NCBI GenBank assembly: GCA_945861435.1
Contig: CAMAUX010000009.1
Coordinates: 1-64,000, forward strand
Direction: 5' to 3'
From: Chthoniobacter flavus
Lineage (GTDB): Bacteria; Verrucomicrobiota; Verrucomicrobiia; Chthoniobacterales; Chthoniobacteraceae
Length of the DNA: 64,000 bases
Part shown: positions 31,406-40,136 of the stretch, piece by piece
How positions within the stretch are numbered: the first letter of the stretch is position 1
How the letters are laid out: every line of letters starts with the position of its first letter
Made by a program: the position numbers and the translations under genes
The notes under the pieces: generated by a model
What the model was told of the DNA's origin: nothing
Seen by the model: the letters and a program-made list of their open reading frames with translations, nothing else
Database searches by the model: none

Positions 31406-31568
31406 CTGTGACCGAAACTAATGCCCCTAGCTTAAACCTCCATTCATTATTCATCCAAATCCAAAAATCACCGGATCCCAGCTTGGCCCATTACCCACAC
31501 GCATCAGCGTTAACAGGCCCTCGCCGTCATTAGACAGGATCGGAAATACCCAGGCCGGGTTTGTCGCC

Positions 31569-31870
31569 TCAGCACAATCGGACAATGCGACGCCCTCCAT
31601 CAGCCGACGGCATGAAACCCACCCCGCTGCAGCCCGGATAATCCATCAACACAGACTTGCGGCGTTCATCACCAACAAGACACACGCGCCACTCAGGATC
31701 ACCCATGAAACCGTGCCACGCGCACTCGTAAAACACGCCCGCGGGCCTTCGGGCGTGCAGCACCCGCCCGTTCCGGCCTCTCGCGCAACGCCATCTTCCC
31801 AATCCACCGCATCCCATCGCTCTCACGCCATGGAAGGGAATCCTTTGCTGTGGAGGATGTTTTGTGGCAA
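31569..31870 (-). other. Degenerate coding-like stretch in the 509-base gap before dltC
   Basis: The gap 31406-31914 has no confident gene. On the minus strand, protein-like text is split over two frames: MRWIGKMALRE in one, then RNGRVLHARRPAGVFYECAW and GDPEWRVCLVGDERRKSVLM, MPSADGGRRIVRLC in another, ending at 31569. This could be a frameshifted small gene that I cannot name, or chance. The rest of the gap (31406-31568) is A/T-richer than its surroundings and shows nothing recognisable except the expected promoter region for the dlt operon. Confidence 0.25.
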
Positions 31871-31914
31871 TCCTGCGTGTCCTTAGCCGAAACGGCTGAA
31901 CCACCCCTCCGCCC

Positions 31915-32166
31915 ATGGACCACCCCATTTCCAAGCAAGTTCTCGATGTGCTCGCCCGGATCGCTGAAACCGACGAGGTGCACGCCAATCCCTCCCTCGC
32001 CCTCTACGATCTCCAAGTGCTGGACTCGATGAAGACCGTGGAGCTCATCGTCGCCCTCGGCCAGGAATTCGGAGTGGAGATTTCCCCCGCGGAATTCGAG
32101 CGCGAAAAGTGGGCGACCCCGGCCCTGTTGGTGGCCGATATCCAGGCTCGTATCGCCGGGGCATGA
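31915..32166 (+). CDS. dltC: D-alanyl carrier protein DltC
   Basis: An 83-residue acyl-carrier protein. The phosphopantetheine attachment site is LQVLDSMKTVELIVALGQEF (serine near residue 38), and the helical pattern and length match DltC. DltA loads D-alanine on the arm and DltB passes it through the membrane. It is first in the operon, whereas in Firmicutes dltC follows dltB. The stop overlaps the dltX start (ATGA), indicating coupling. Confidence 0.88.
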   Translation: MDHPISKQVLDVLARIAETDEVHANPSLALYDLQVLDSMKTVELIVALGQEFGVEISPAEFEREKWATPALLVADIQARIAGA

Positions 32167-32309
32167 AGCTCGCGGTTTGGATCAAGGAAAGACCGCGGGT
32201 GCAACTGGCGCTGCGGACGCTTTATTACCTCGCCGTGATCCTCGGCCTCCTCGCCCTCTACGGCCGCGGGGACTTCTCGACGCCCTCCTTCGTCTACCAA
32301 GGTTTCTAA
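32163..32309 (+). CDS. dltX: DltX-like micropeptide
   Basis: A 48-residue single-span membrane peptide: a basic N-terminus (MKLAVWIKERPRVQLALRTL), one transmembrane helix (YYLAVILGLLALYG), and the C-terminal motif PSFVYQGF. The last matches the F-x-Y-x-x-F-type ending of DltX, which docks into DltB and whose tyrosine has been proposed to carry D-alanine. The start at 32163 overlaps the dltC stop by 4 bases and dltA starts 3 bases after its end. Genes of this size are usually missed by annotation. Confidence 0.82.
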   Translation: MKLAVWIKERPRVQLALRTLYYLAVILGLLALYGRGDFSTPSFVYQGF

Positions 32310-32312
32310 GCC

Positions 32313-33770
32313 ATGCACCTCCTCGACCGCATCGACCAGTGGGCACGCATCGCCCCAGACCGTCCCGCCCATGTCAGCGGGCAGAGCCAGATGACCTTCA
32401 GCGAACTGCGCCGCCGCTCCGACGCGCTGGCCGCGTGGATCGACCGGGAGCTCGCCGACAAACCGGGCCCGGTGGCGGTGATCGGTCACAAGGAACCGGA
32501 GATGCTCGTGGCCTTCCTCGCAACCGTGAAAGCCGGCCGCCCGTATGTGCCCGTGGACCTCTCCATTCCCGCGCAGCGTGTGGAGCGGATTCTGGAAGGC
32601 GCACAGGCGGCACTCGTGCTCCGTCCCGCAGAGATCGCGGCGATGGACCTGCCCGATGCGGCGGCACCAGCGCGGCGGGTGCAGGGCGATGATCCGTTCT
32701 ACATCCTGTTCACCTCGGGAAGCACGGGAGAGCCGAAGGGGGTGGTGATCACACTGGCGAACCTCGAATCCTTCGTCGCATGGATGCTGGCCGAACAGCC
32801 ACTCACCGAAACGGGCGAGGTGTTCCTCAACCAAGCCCCGTTCTCATTCGACCTCTCGGTGATGGATCTCTATCTGAGCCTCGCCACCGGCGGCACGCTC
32901 TTCAGCATCACCAAGGATGAGGTGGCCAACCTCAAGGACCTCTACGTCGCGCTCGCCCGCTCCGGGGTCACCAGCTGGGTCTCCACTCCCTCCTTCGCCC
33001 AGATGTGCCTGATCGAGCGCACCTTCAACCAAACCATGCTGCCCGGCATGCGCCGCTTCCTCTTCTGCGGCGAGACGCTCGCTCCGGAGACCGCGCAGCA
33101 ACTGCTCGAGCGCTTCCCAGAAGCGGTGGTCTGGAACACCTACGGCCCCACCGAAGCCACCGTGGCCACCACCTCCGTGCTCGTCGACCGCGAGCTGCTC
33201 GCCCGTCACTCACCGCTCCCGGTCGGCCGCGCCATGCCAGGCACAGAACTCCTGATCCTCGATGAGCAGGGCGCCGAAGTGCCCGAGGGCGAACGCGGCG
33301 AGATCGTGATCGTGGGACCGAACGTCAGCCCCGGCTACCTCGCAAAACCCGAACTCACGGCAAAGGTGTTCTCGCTGCGCAACGGCGTCCGCGCTTATCG
33401 CACAGGCGACTGGGGACGCACCCGCGAAGGGCTCATCTTCTTCGAAGGCCGCATGGACGGGCAGGTGAAACTCAACGGCTACCGCATCGAACTGGGGGAT
33501 CTGGAGGCCAACCTGCGGACCCTGCCGGAAGTGGCCGACGCACTCGTGCTTCCCCAAGTGAAGGAGGGCCGCGTGGATGCACTCGTCGCGTTCATCGTGC
33601 CCGCCGGGGCGCGCCCGGAATCGGACTTTGCATTCGCGGCCCAGCTCAAGACCAGCCTCGGCCAGCGCCTGCCGGCCTACATGGTGCCTCGCAAGTTCAA
33701 GTTCCTCGAGGCGTTCCCAATGACGGCCAACGGCAAGGCCGATCGACGCAAGCTCGCGGAGATGCTGTAA
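32313..33770 (+). CDS. dltA: D-alanine--D-alanyl carrier protein ligase DltA
   Basis: A 485-residue adenylate-forming enzyme that activates D-alanine with ATP and loads it on DltC. Visible motifs: P-loop YILFTSGSTGEPKGVVITL (residues 130-148), QAPFSFDLSVMDLY (family-specific), WNTYGPTEATVATT near 272, YRTGDWGRT near 365, and catalytic lysine in NGKADRRKL at the C-terminus. Length is close to Firmicute DltA (about 500). Family-specific motifs and dltC/X/B neighbours exclude a general NRPS module. Confidence 0.93.
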   Translation: MHLLDRIDQWARIAPDRPAHVSGQSQMTFSELRRRSDALAAWIDRELADKPGPVAVIGHKEPEMLVAFLATVKAGRPYVPVDLSIPAQRVERILEGAQAALVLRPAEIAAMDLPDAAAPARRVQGDDPFYILFTSGSTGEPKGVVITLANLESFVAWMLAEQPLTETGEVFLNQAPFSFDLSVMDLYLSLATGGTLFSITKDEVANLKDLYVALARSGVTSWVSTPSFAQMCLIERTFNQTMLPGMRRFLFCGETLAPETAQQLLERFPEAVVWNTYGPTEATVATTSVLVDRELLARHSPLPVGRAMPGTELLILDEQGAEVPEGERGEIVIVGPNVSPGYLAKPELTAKVFSLRNGVRAYRTGDWGRTREGLIFFEGRMDGQVKLNGYRIELGDLEANLRTLPEVADALVLPQVKEGRVDALVAFIVPAGARPESDFAFAAQLKTSLGQRLPAYMVPRKFKFLEAFPMTANGKADRRKLAEML

Positions 33771-33807
33771 ACGGACCGCCGAGGATCACCCGTCCGCGGT
33801 TTACCGA

Positions 33808-34968
33808 ATGAGCCCCTACGCGAACTTCCTCTACTTCGGGGTGCTGCTGTACCTCGTGGTGCCGACGATCGCGCTGGGCCTGCTCGGCCGGGCCAACCGC
33901 CTCTGGATGCTCGTGTGCACGCTGCTTGCCGCCGGCCTGCACTTCAGCGGACACATCCCCGTGGATCGCGCATGGACGCTGCCAGAGGGCTGCTTCGCAC
34001 TCGGCTTCCTCTGCTACGAAGGACTGCTCACCGCCGCCTTCCTCCGCTGGAAAAGCCGCGCCACTTTCCACGCAAGCGTCGTCCTCGCCATCCTCCCCCT
34101 CGCACTCGCAAAGTTCCTCCCCCTCTTCGCCCCGCACAGCGCGGCCGGCTTCCTCGGAATCTCCTACGTCACCTTCCGCGCACTCGACGTCATCTTCAGC
34201 ATCCAGGACGGGATCATCAAATCGCTGCGGCTCACGGAATACTTCACCTTCCTCTTCTTCTTCCCCACCGTGTCCTCCGGTCCCATCGACCGCTACCGAC
34301 GGTTTCTGCAGGACTGGAACCGGACCCGGACGCGCACGGAATTCCTCGCCGACCTCGACCTGTGCGTGGACCGGTTGTTCCGCGGGTTTGCCTACAAATT
34401 CCTGCTCGCGGCTCTGATCAAAACCCACTGGCTGGACCGCGCGGAGGCTGCGCATGGGCTGCTGCACGGCCTCTCGTACATGTACGCCTACACGTTCTAC
34501 CTCTTCTTCGACTTCGCCGGGTACAGCGCGTTTGCAGTCGGCATCGCGCACCTCTTCGGCGTGCGGGTCGGGGAAAACTTCAGCCGCCCTTTCCTTGCCC
34601 ACAACATCCGCGATTTCTGGAACCGCTGGCACATCAGCCTCTCCTTCTGGTTCCGGGATCATGTGTACATGCGCTTCCTGCTCGCGGCCGCGAAGGGCAA
34701 GTGGTTCAAGGGCAAGCACACCTCCTCCTACCTCGGCCTGTTCCTCACCTTCGGGCTCATGGGCATCTGGCACGGCCCCCATGCGCACTACATGCTCTAC
34801 GGCCTCTACCACGCCGCGCTGCTCTCCGGCTACGACTGGTTCGCCCGTTGGAACAAGGAGCACAAACGCTTCCCAGACGGCCCCGGCTGGCGCGTGTTCG
34901 ACACCGCTCTCACCTTCCACTCTGTCGCCTTCGGCCTGCTGCTCTTCTCAGGCCACCTCACCAAATAA
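33808..34968 (+). CDS. dltB: MBOAT D-alanyl transfer protein DltB
   Basis: A 386-residue membrane-bound O-acyltransferase with about 10-11 helices. The conserved MBOAT block FWNRWHISLSFWFRDHVYMR (residues 270-290) and the catalytic histidine region GLMGIWHGPHAHYMLYGLYH (about 313-332) are intact. DltB moves D-alanine from DltC to the outer face, via DltX, to an extracytoplasmic acceptor. No dltD follows; the next gene is convergent. In Gram-negative dlt systems the acceptor is not teichoic acid in the classical sense, so the target polymer here is open. Confidence 0.92.
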   Translation: MSPYANFLYFGVLLYLVVPTIALGLLGRANRLWMLVCTLLAAGLHFSGHIPVDRAWTLPEGCFALGFLCYEGLLTAAFLRWKSRATFHASVVLAILPLALAKFLPLFAPHSAAGFLGISYVTFRALDVIFSIQDGIIKSLRLTEYFTFLFFFPTVSSGPIDRYRRFLQDWNRTRTRTEFLADLDLCVDRLFRGFAYKFLLAALIKTHWLDRAEAAHGLLHGLSYMYAYTFYLFFDFAGYSAFAVGIAHLFGVRVGENFSRPFLAHNIRDFWNRWHISLSFWFRDHVYMRFLLAAAKGKWFKGKHTSSYLGLFLTFGLMGIWHGPHAHYMLYGLYHAALLSGYDWFARWNKEHKRFPDGPGWRVFDTALTFHSVAFGLLLFSGHLTK

Positions 34969-35024
34969 CCGCCGGCGGCCCGCACCATCCGTCCGCTCAT
35001 CCACGCGATCCACTCGGCCCCCGT

Positions 35025-35732
35025 TCAAGCGCGGACGGGCACGTGCGGCCGGATCCGACGGTGACGCATCACGTTGCTCCACGTCTTGAAAAACGCGTCA
35101 CGGAAACTGATCGCCCCCTCGTGCACCAAGGTGCCCCGCGGGATCTGATCCAGAATCCCGCGCACGGAAAACTCCGCTGCGGGTACCAGCGTATACGCGG
35201 TGCCGAGAACCACGTGATGATGCGCATCGCTTCCAGCCGTCATCGCCAGACCGCGGGCCCGCGCGTAATCGAGCGCGCGCCGGTTGTAACGCACCAGCGT
35301 GCTGGCCGCGTTGCACACCTCAAGGCCGTCGATCTCCAGACGATCCAACACCTGCTCCCGAATGCCTGCGCGGAAACGATCGTAGGGATGGGCCGGGATC
35401 GCCAGTCCGCCGAGCGCGTGCACCATGCGGCACACCTCCGCGGCGGGCGTCCCCTTGAGGCCGTCCGGCAGCAGCACGCCGAGGCAGAGCAGATGGCCCT
35501 CGGCGGTCGACACCTCAATGCCCGGAATGATCAGCAGCCCGTCCACCGGCTGGCCATCCGCGCGGGCCATGCCCTGCTCCACCATCGCATGGTATCCGGC
35601 GCAGGTGTTGTGATCCGTGATCGCAAAACCATCGAGCCCCCGCGCGCGCGCCGCCGCGACGAGCTCCTCCGGCGTGCTCATCCCGTCGGCTGAGAACCAC
35701 GAGTGACAGTGCAGGTCGATCTTGTACGCCAT
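35025..35732 (-). CDS. PHP-domain phosphoesterase
   Basis: A 235-residue metal-dependent phosphoesterase starting at 35732 (MAYKIDLHCHSWFSADG); the frame runs 38 codons further upstream. PHP motifs are in order: DLHCHSWFSADGMS, AITDHNTCAGYHAMVE, a glutamate in IIPGIEVSTAEGHLL, AIPAHPYDRFRAG and TAGSDAHHHVVLG. This matches the 3',5'-nucleoside bisphosphate phosphatase or related small PHP enzymes. It converges on dltB (56-base gap). Confidence 0.85.
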   Translation of the reverse strand: MAYKIDLHCHSWFSADGMSTPEELVAAARARGLDGFAITDHNTCAGYHAMVEQGMARADGQPVDGLLIIPGIEVSTAEGHLLCLGVLLPDGLKGTPAAEVCRMVHALGGLAIPAHPYDRFRAGIREQVLDRLEIDGLEVCNAASTLVRYNRRALDYARARGLAMTAGSDAHHHVVLGTAYTLVPAAEFSVRGILDQIPRGTLVHEGAISFRDAFFKTWSNVMRHRRIRPHVPVRA

Positions 35733-35863
35733 GAATCCTCCGGGGACTTTGCGGGACTTCTCTTCCGCGATGAAGGCTAATCCTCGCACCCCAAGAAAAG
35801 CGTCCGCACCCCCGCGGATCTCTGCTAATCCTGAAGCCTCCTCCACACACCCATCGTTTTCCC

Positions 35864-36412
35864 ATGAGCATTGGTTTCAAAGAATGGACCCTAATCTGCG
35901 AGGCGCTTGGCGGGGGCAGGCAGAGCCTGATTCTGCGCAAGGGCGGCATCGCCGAGGGCCGCGCCGGCTTCCACTTCAAGCACGAGGAATTCCTGCTGAT
36001 GCCCACGCTTTTCCATGAGCAGGCCGCCCGGCTCAAACTACCTGCAGAAACCCCGCTGCCCGCGCCCCGCGCAGACGGCCAGCTCGCCATCCACCTCCAT
36101 GCGCGCGTGGAATGGGCGCGTGAGATCACCGACTGGGCGCAGATCGAACGCCTCGACCCCTTCCATCTCTGGCGCCGGGAGATCGTCGAGGAACGCTTCA
36201 AGTACGATGGAAAAGAGGCGCTGAACGTGGCCTTTGTCCGCATCGCTCGCCTGTCCCGTCCGCTCGTCTTCCCGGATGCGCCGCGCTATGGCGGCTGCCG
36301 ATCCTGGGTGGAATTCCCCGAGCCCGAACCCGGCACAGAGCTGGTTCCGGTACTCAGCGATATCGAGCACAAGGCGCGTGCCGAGGCACTGCACGACGCC
36401 CTCGGCGCCTGA
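35864..36412 (+). CDS. DUF1802 protein
   Basis: A 182-residue cytoplasmic protein beginning MSIGFKEWTLICEALGGGRQ, which with ILRKGGIAEG and FLLMPTLFHEQA is diagnostic of DUF1802. The family occurs in cyanobacteria, Bacillus and Verrucomicrobia, and has no known biochemical role; the strand order recalls a ribonuclease-like or ASCH-like fold, which I cannot confirm. It is divergent from the PHP gene with a 131-base shared promoter region. Confidence 0.8.
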   Translation: MSIGFKEWTLICEALGGGRQSLILRKGGIAEGRAGFHFKHEEFLLMPTLFHEQAARLKLPAETPLPAPRADGQLAIHLHARVEWAREITDWAQIERLDPFHLWRREIVEERFKYDGKEALNVAFVRIARLSRPLVFPDAPRYGGCRSWVEFPEPEPGTELVPVLSDIEHKARAEALHDALGA

Positions 36413-36451
36413 GCCGAGTAATACCGGAACCCCGGCACCGCGGCCGCACAT

Positions 36452-36934
36452 TCACGCGCCGCGCCGCGGATTCTGGAAGGACCAGAGGAAAAACCAGCCC
36501 GCGATGATGCTGAAGAGCAGGTAGTCGACCGGAACACCAAGCAGCCAGTGCTTGTGCCATGTCGCGTGCTCGGGCGTGAGCTTCGCCCAGCCGAACGCAG
36601 GATTCACGGCGAACCAGAGCGCATCCTCCGCGATCCAGAAAAATCCGTAGCACGCGGCGGCCCGGGCTTGCAGACGCCAGGACCACGTTCCACTGAAAGC
36701 CATCGGCAGATGGAAGAACGCGAGGATGCAGGGGAGAGTCCACGCATGGTAGCCGGTCATCACACGGCCGCCGAAAAAGAGGTCGAGCAGCCAGTGCTTC
36801 TCGATGCGCCAGGTCGGCAGGCTCGCAGCCCATCCGGACGCACCCTCAATCTGCACCTCCACCTCCGCAAAGAGAAAAGCCACGGCGAGCACCGAGACGA
36901 AAAGCGCGGCCGGATGCAGGAACCGCCGGATCAT
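36452..36934 (-). CDS. Four-helix membrane protein coupled to the glycosyltransferase
   Basis: A 160-residue integral membrane protein with about four transmembrane helices (LHPAALFVSVLAVAFLFAEV, then segments near 60-80, 90-105 and 135-152). It contains tryptophan- and histidine-rich external loops (TWHKHWLLGVPVDYLL). I do not recognise the family. Its start overlaps the stop of the glycosyltransferase by 4 bases, so it is probably made with it and may act in the same glycolipid pathway. Confidence 0.6.
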   Translation of the reverse strand: MIRRFLHPAALFVSVLAVAFLFAEVEVQIEGASGWAASLPTWRIEKHWLLDLFFGGRVMTGYHAWTLPCILAFFHLPMAFSGTWSWRLQARAAACYGFFWIAEDALWFAVNPAFGWAKLTPEHATWHKHWLLGVPVDYLLFSIIAGWFFLWSFQNPRRGA

Positions 36935-38040
36935 CGCAAAGCCTCCTCAAGCACACGCGTCGCCGCATCCGGCCGGCCCAGCCCCGCAGCAGCAGTACGC
37001 AACTCCTGCAACAACCCCGGTTCACCAAGGATCCGCCGGATCCTGTATTCAAGGCCCGCGGCGTCGTGCGCCTTGAGCGCGGCTCCGTGTTCGAGCAGGT
37101 AATCCGCGTTGCGCTCCTCCTGACCGGGGATGGGCGAGATCACCACCATCGGCAGCCCGAGCGCGAGACACTCGCTCGTCGTGAGACCGCCGGGTTTGGA
37201 GAGAGCCACGTCCGCACACGCCATCACCCGCTCCACCGTCCGTGTGAAACCCAGCGGAAAGATGCGGCCGGGATGGCGCGCCGCCACCCCGCGCAGCTTC
37301 TGCAACAACTTCTCGTTGCGCCCCGCCAGCGCCACCAGCTGATGCGAGCCCGGGATCGAAAGGATGCGCTCTGCGAGCTGGTCGATCGCGCCCACGCCAA
37401 AGCCGCCCGACATCAGCAGCAGCGTCGTCCGCGCGGGATCGACGCCGAGTTCTTCCGCGCACGTGGCGCGCTCAAGAGGCGCCTGAAATGCAGGCATGAT
37501 GGGAATGCCGGTCACCCGCACCGCAGCCCCGCCAATGGAGCGCTCGCGCATCCTCCATGCGACCTCCTCGGCGGCCACGCAGTAACCGGCCATGTGCGGA
37601 TGCGCCCAGAGCTGGTGCACATCGAAGTCGGTCACGCACACCCACACCGGCTTGTCGAAGGTGCCCTTGGCCGTCATCTGGGAGAGCACTTGGGCGGGCA
37701 AGAAATGCGTGCAAATCACCACGTCCGGCGCGAGCTCTGTGATGCGCCGCCGGAACGCACCCGTGTTCAAAGCCTCCACCGCCTTGCGCAGCCGTGTCAC
37801 CCGCGAGTTCGGCGCCGTGCGGTCGCTCGCATGGTAGAGATAACCCCACAGCGCCGGCTGCGACTCCACGATCCGCAGATAACTCGCCGAATACAGCCGG
37901 CGGAAAAGCGCCGGGACGAGGTCCATGAGATCGATGTGCACAGCCTCGTGCCCGAGCTCCCGGGCCCGAAGCTCCAAGGCTTCCGCCGCGCGCACATGAC
38001 CTGCTCCCGCAGAAACGCTAAGGATGGCGATTCGTGACAC
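36931..38040 (-). CDS. Diacylglycerol glycosyltransferase, UgtP/MGDG synthase-like
   Basis: A 369-residue GT28-fold enzyme with GTG start. The N-terminal acceptor-binding SAGAGHVRAAEAL is typical of MGDG synthase and processive UgtP enzymes. The C-terminal nucleotide-sugar domain carries LLLMSGGFGVGAI, a hinge VALAGRNEKL, and the ligand loop SKPGGLTTSECLALGLPMVV. Such enzymes add glucose or galactose from UDP-sugar to diacylglycerol at the inner membrane face. In Firmicutes the product anchors lipoteichoic acid, the substrate of Dlt. Finding one 2 kb from the dlt operon is suggestive. Alternative: MurG-like or hopanoid glycosyltransferase. Confidence 0.8.
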   Translation of the reverse strand: MSRIAILSVSAGAGHVRAAEALELRARELGHEAVHIDLMDLVPALFRRLYSASYLRIVESQPALWGYLYHASDRTAPNSRVTRLRKAVEALNTGAFRRRITELAPDVVICTHFLPAQVLSQMTAKGTFDKPVWVCVTDFDVHQLWAHPHMAGYCVAAEEVAWRMRERSIGGAAVRVTGIPIMPAFQAPLERATCAEELGVDPARTTLLLMSGGFGVGAIDQLAERILSIPGSHQLVALAGRNEKLLQKLRGVAARHPGRIFPLGFTRTVERVMACADVALSKPGGLTTSECLALGLPMVVISPIPGQEERNADYLLEHGAALKAHDAAGLEYRIRRILGEPGLLQELRTAAAGLGRPDAATRVLEEALR

Positions 38041-38196
38041 GGGCCTCTGCTAACTGTGGAAGTGCCGGGGTGCCAGTCCCGAATCGCACGGCTTCAGCCT
38101 CGCTCATCAAAGCGACACCCGGCGGCCTTCACTTCTGGGCATGGCGTCTCCCCCAATTGCGCGATCCTCAATAGCGAACGGCAGCGGGTGTCCCTC

Positions 38197-38534
38197 GTTG
38201 AACCTAAAAGCGTGAATGGACTTCCCGAGAACGGGGGCGTGCGTTTCAAACGCAATGTTTTACGACGGACTGAATTGCCACCCAATGAGTTTACTGCGGA
38301 GCAATGGGAATTCCCTGCTTTTGAAAGGCTTTGGTTTCGACGCCTCGCCCCATCGCCGTTTTTAGGTTGAACCTAAAAGCGTGAATGGACTTCCCAAAAA
38401 CGGGGGCGTGCGTTTCAAACGCAATGTTTTACGACGGACTGGATTGCCACCCAATGAGTTTACTGCGGAGCAATGCGAATTTCCTGCCTTTGAACGGCTT
38501 CCGTCCCGACGCCTCGCCCGATCGCCGTTTTTAG
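38197..38534. repeat. 169-bp tandem duplication
   Basis: Two head-to-tail units (38197-38365 and 38366-38534) have exactly the same length and about 90 percent identity by eye. They share GTTGAACCTAAAAGCGTGAA, GGGGGCGTGCGTTTCAAACG and the TGTTTTACGACGGACT block. A third unit starts (GTTGAA at 38535) and stops at once. The unit junction holds the near-palindrome TTAGGTTGAACCTAA. The unit interior contains a second inverted repeat GCGTTTCAAACGC. No gene is evident in either strand. The rest of 38041-38196 shows nothing I can name. Confidence 0.85.
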
Positions 38535-38602
38535 GTTGAAAGACCACGGGAGGACCCGGGGGGATCCGGAAGGGCGCGACAAACCAAGATGCGCTCCCAC
38601 CG

Positions 38603-38725
38603 TCGGCATGCCAGAGGCATGAAAGAAAATTAGCCGGTCGGTGTACGCCATCCGCAAAGCGGGTGGCGGTAACCACCGGTTCCCGTTTCCCCGCGCGACG
38701 CGCCCCGGCATGGGGCGCGAGAACC
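38603..38725 (+). repeat. Dispersed repeat family A, copy 2
   Basis: Same order of blocks as copy 1: CGGCATGCCAGAGGCATGAAAG, AAAATTAGCCGGTCGGTG, CATCCGCAAAGCGGGTGG, AACCACCGG and CGCGCGACGCGCCCCGGCATGG. The central hairpin keeps its pairing while its bases change (GTCCGC/GCGGAC becomes ATCCGC/GCGGGT with wobble), hinting at structural constraint. It lies 58 bases before the truncated secreted-protein gene. Confidence 0.75.
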
Positions 38726-38782
38726 GCTCCACCCGAACGCACCCGCACTCATCAACCAATCCAGTCCCCCATCCGCACTGGC

Positions 38783-39412
38783 CTACGGCAACACCACATC
38801 CACCGCACCCACCACCGCCGGACTCGCCACCCCGCCCGTCGGGAGGAATGTGAAGAACCCGCCCGCACGCTGCGTCTTCTGCAGCACCACCCCAGCGAAC
38901 GGCATCAGCTTGTTGGACGCGGAATGCGTGAACGATCCCGTGAACCCGCCATCGGCAGTCGTGAACGACAGCTTCAACCCCGCCGCACCCACGGCATCCG
39001 GAGTCACCCCCGTCACAGAAAACACATTGGCCGGCGTCAGCTTCGCCTCGTTGGAACTATCGGTCGCCAGCGCCCCGCCGGACAACCCGACACGCAGCGA
39101 CACATAATCCGGCACATCATCCGTCGTGCGCGCAGTCACCGGCAACTCCGCCCCGAACACCGTGTACGGATTGGCCGGCGTCGGAACCTTTGCCGTGGCC
39201 TTGGTCGGCGCCACATACTTTGACCCCACCAAATCCACCGTGATCCCCTCCGGCCAGCCCGCCGCATAAGGAACCGGAATCCACATCGAGGATACCGCCG
39301 GGCGCGTCCACCGCATCGCCGTCGCCGTCGCATCCGATCCCGGCTGCGCGTTGTCAAAGATCACGCGCCCCGCAAGAAACCCACGGTTGTGATGACGCGG
39401 TAAGATTAAAAA
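38783..39412 (-). pseudogene. C-terminal fragment of a secreted Verrucomicrobial protein
   Basis: About 210 codons of protein-like sequence, from RHHNRGFLAGRVIFDNAQPG at the N-terminal edge to PAVVGAVDVVLP at the stop. The end part (FTGSFTHSASNKLMPFAGVV then LQKTQRAGGFFTFLPTGG) is a beta-rich module seen at the C-terminus of large exported repeat proteins in this phylum. The upstream 5' part is replaced abruptly at 39413 by duplicated intergenic repeat sequence, so start codon and signal peptide are lost. An open frame continues through the repeats but is not protein-like. The parent gene was probably several times larger. Confidence 0.65.
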
Positions 39413-39604
39413 GTGAATGCCGATAGGGACAGGCAAAATCTCCGCGTCCACTGCCCTCGTGTCCGCCCCCTTTCTGCCATCCGTGGCCCCCTCATAAGCG
39501 ACAGACAGGATCCCGCATTCTCCCTCTCTTTCCCCCCTTGGTGCCATGGTGCCTCCGTGTGAGAACCCGCATCGGAAGGGAGGGCCGATAGGGCAAAATC
39601 TCCG
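39413..39604. repeat. Repeat family B, copy 1 (192 bp, duplicated at 39898)
   Basis: GTGAATGCCGATAGGGACAG opens this block, which recurs at 39898-40089 with the same length and only a few mismatches, 485 bases apart. It contains the CTCCGCGTCCACTGCCCTCG segment and the CTCTCTTTCCCCCCTTGGTG pyrimidine tract, and ends CCGATAGGGCAAAATCTCCG. It flanks family A copy 3 on both sides, so the whole 39413-40089 stretch is a direct-repeat sandwich. Confidence 0.8.
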
Positions 39605-39893
39605 CTTCCACTGCCCTCGTGCCTGCCTGCCCCCTTTCTGCCATCCCTGAGTCTCACAAAATCTCACAAAATCGGCATGGAGCCATGGTGTGAGGTGCAG
39701 TTGAGGGATCTCACACGGAGGCACAACGGCACCAAGGGACCAGACTCAACAAGGGACAGGCAATATTTCCTCTCATCATCGTCCTTCTCGCACCCATGCC
39801 GGGGCGCGTCGCGTGGGGAAATGCGATCCGATGGTTCATCCGCTTTGCGGACTGCGTTCACCAAGCGACTCCCATGCCGCCGGTATGCGGACC
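39605..39893. repeat. Composite repeat including family A copy 3 (minus orientation)
   Basis: The block from CTTCCACTGCCCTCGTGCCT to TATGCGGAC is nearly identical to 41242-41514, differing by short indels: an extra CTGC, an extra TCTCACAAAA and one base. Family A copy 3 occupies 39771-39893 in reverse orientation (CTCTCATCATCGTCCTTCTC to CGGTATGCGGAC). The segment has no gene. The small internal duplications suggest slippage or repeated recombination. Confidence 0.78.
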
Positions 39894-39897
39894 TTAC

Positions 39898-40089
39898 GTG
39901 AATGCCGATAGGGACAGGCAAAATCTCCGCGTCCACTGCCCTCGTGTCTGCCCCCTTTCTGCCATGCGTGGCCCCCTCAAAAGCGACAGACAGGATCCCG
40001 CATTCTCCCTCTCTTTCCCCCCTTGGTGCCATGGTGCCTCCGTGTGAGAACCCGCATCGGAAGGGAGGGCCGATAGGGCAAAATCTCCG
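39898..40089. repeat. Repeat family B, copy 2
   Basis: This copy is nearly identical to 39413-39604; differences include TGTCTGCC for TGTCCGCC and CATGCGTGG for CATCCGTGG. It ends just before the toxin gene's downstream side, at GTACACACCACCGTACAGG. It marks the right boundary of the direct-repeat sandwich. Confidence 0.8.
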
Positions 40090-40136
40090 TACACACCACC
40101 GTACAGGAGGGGAACGGACGGAGAACTACCAGAGGA

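Noticed and set aside
38197-38534. Possible CRISPR array
   Set aside because: Only two long units of 169 bp with no short repeat-spacer periodicity and no cas genes.
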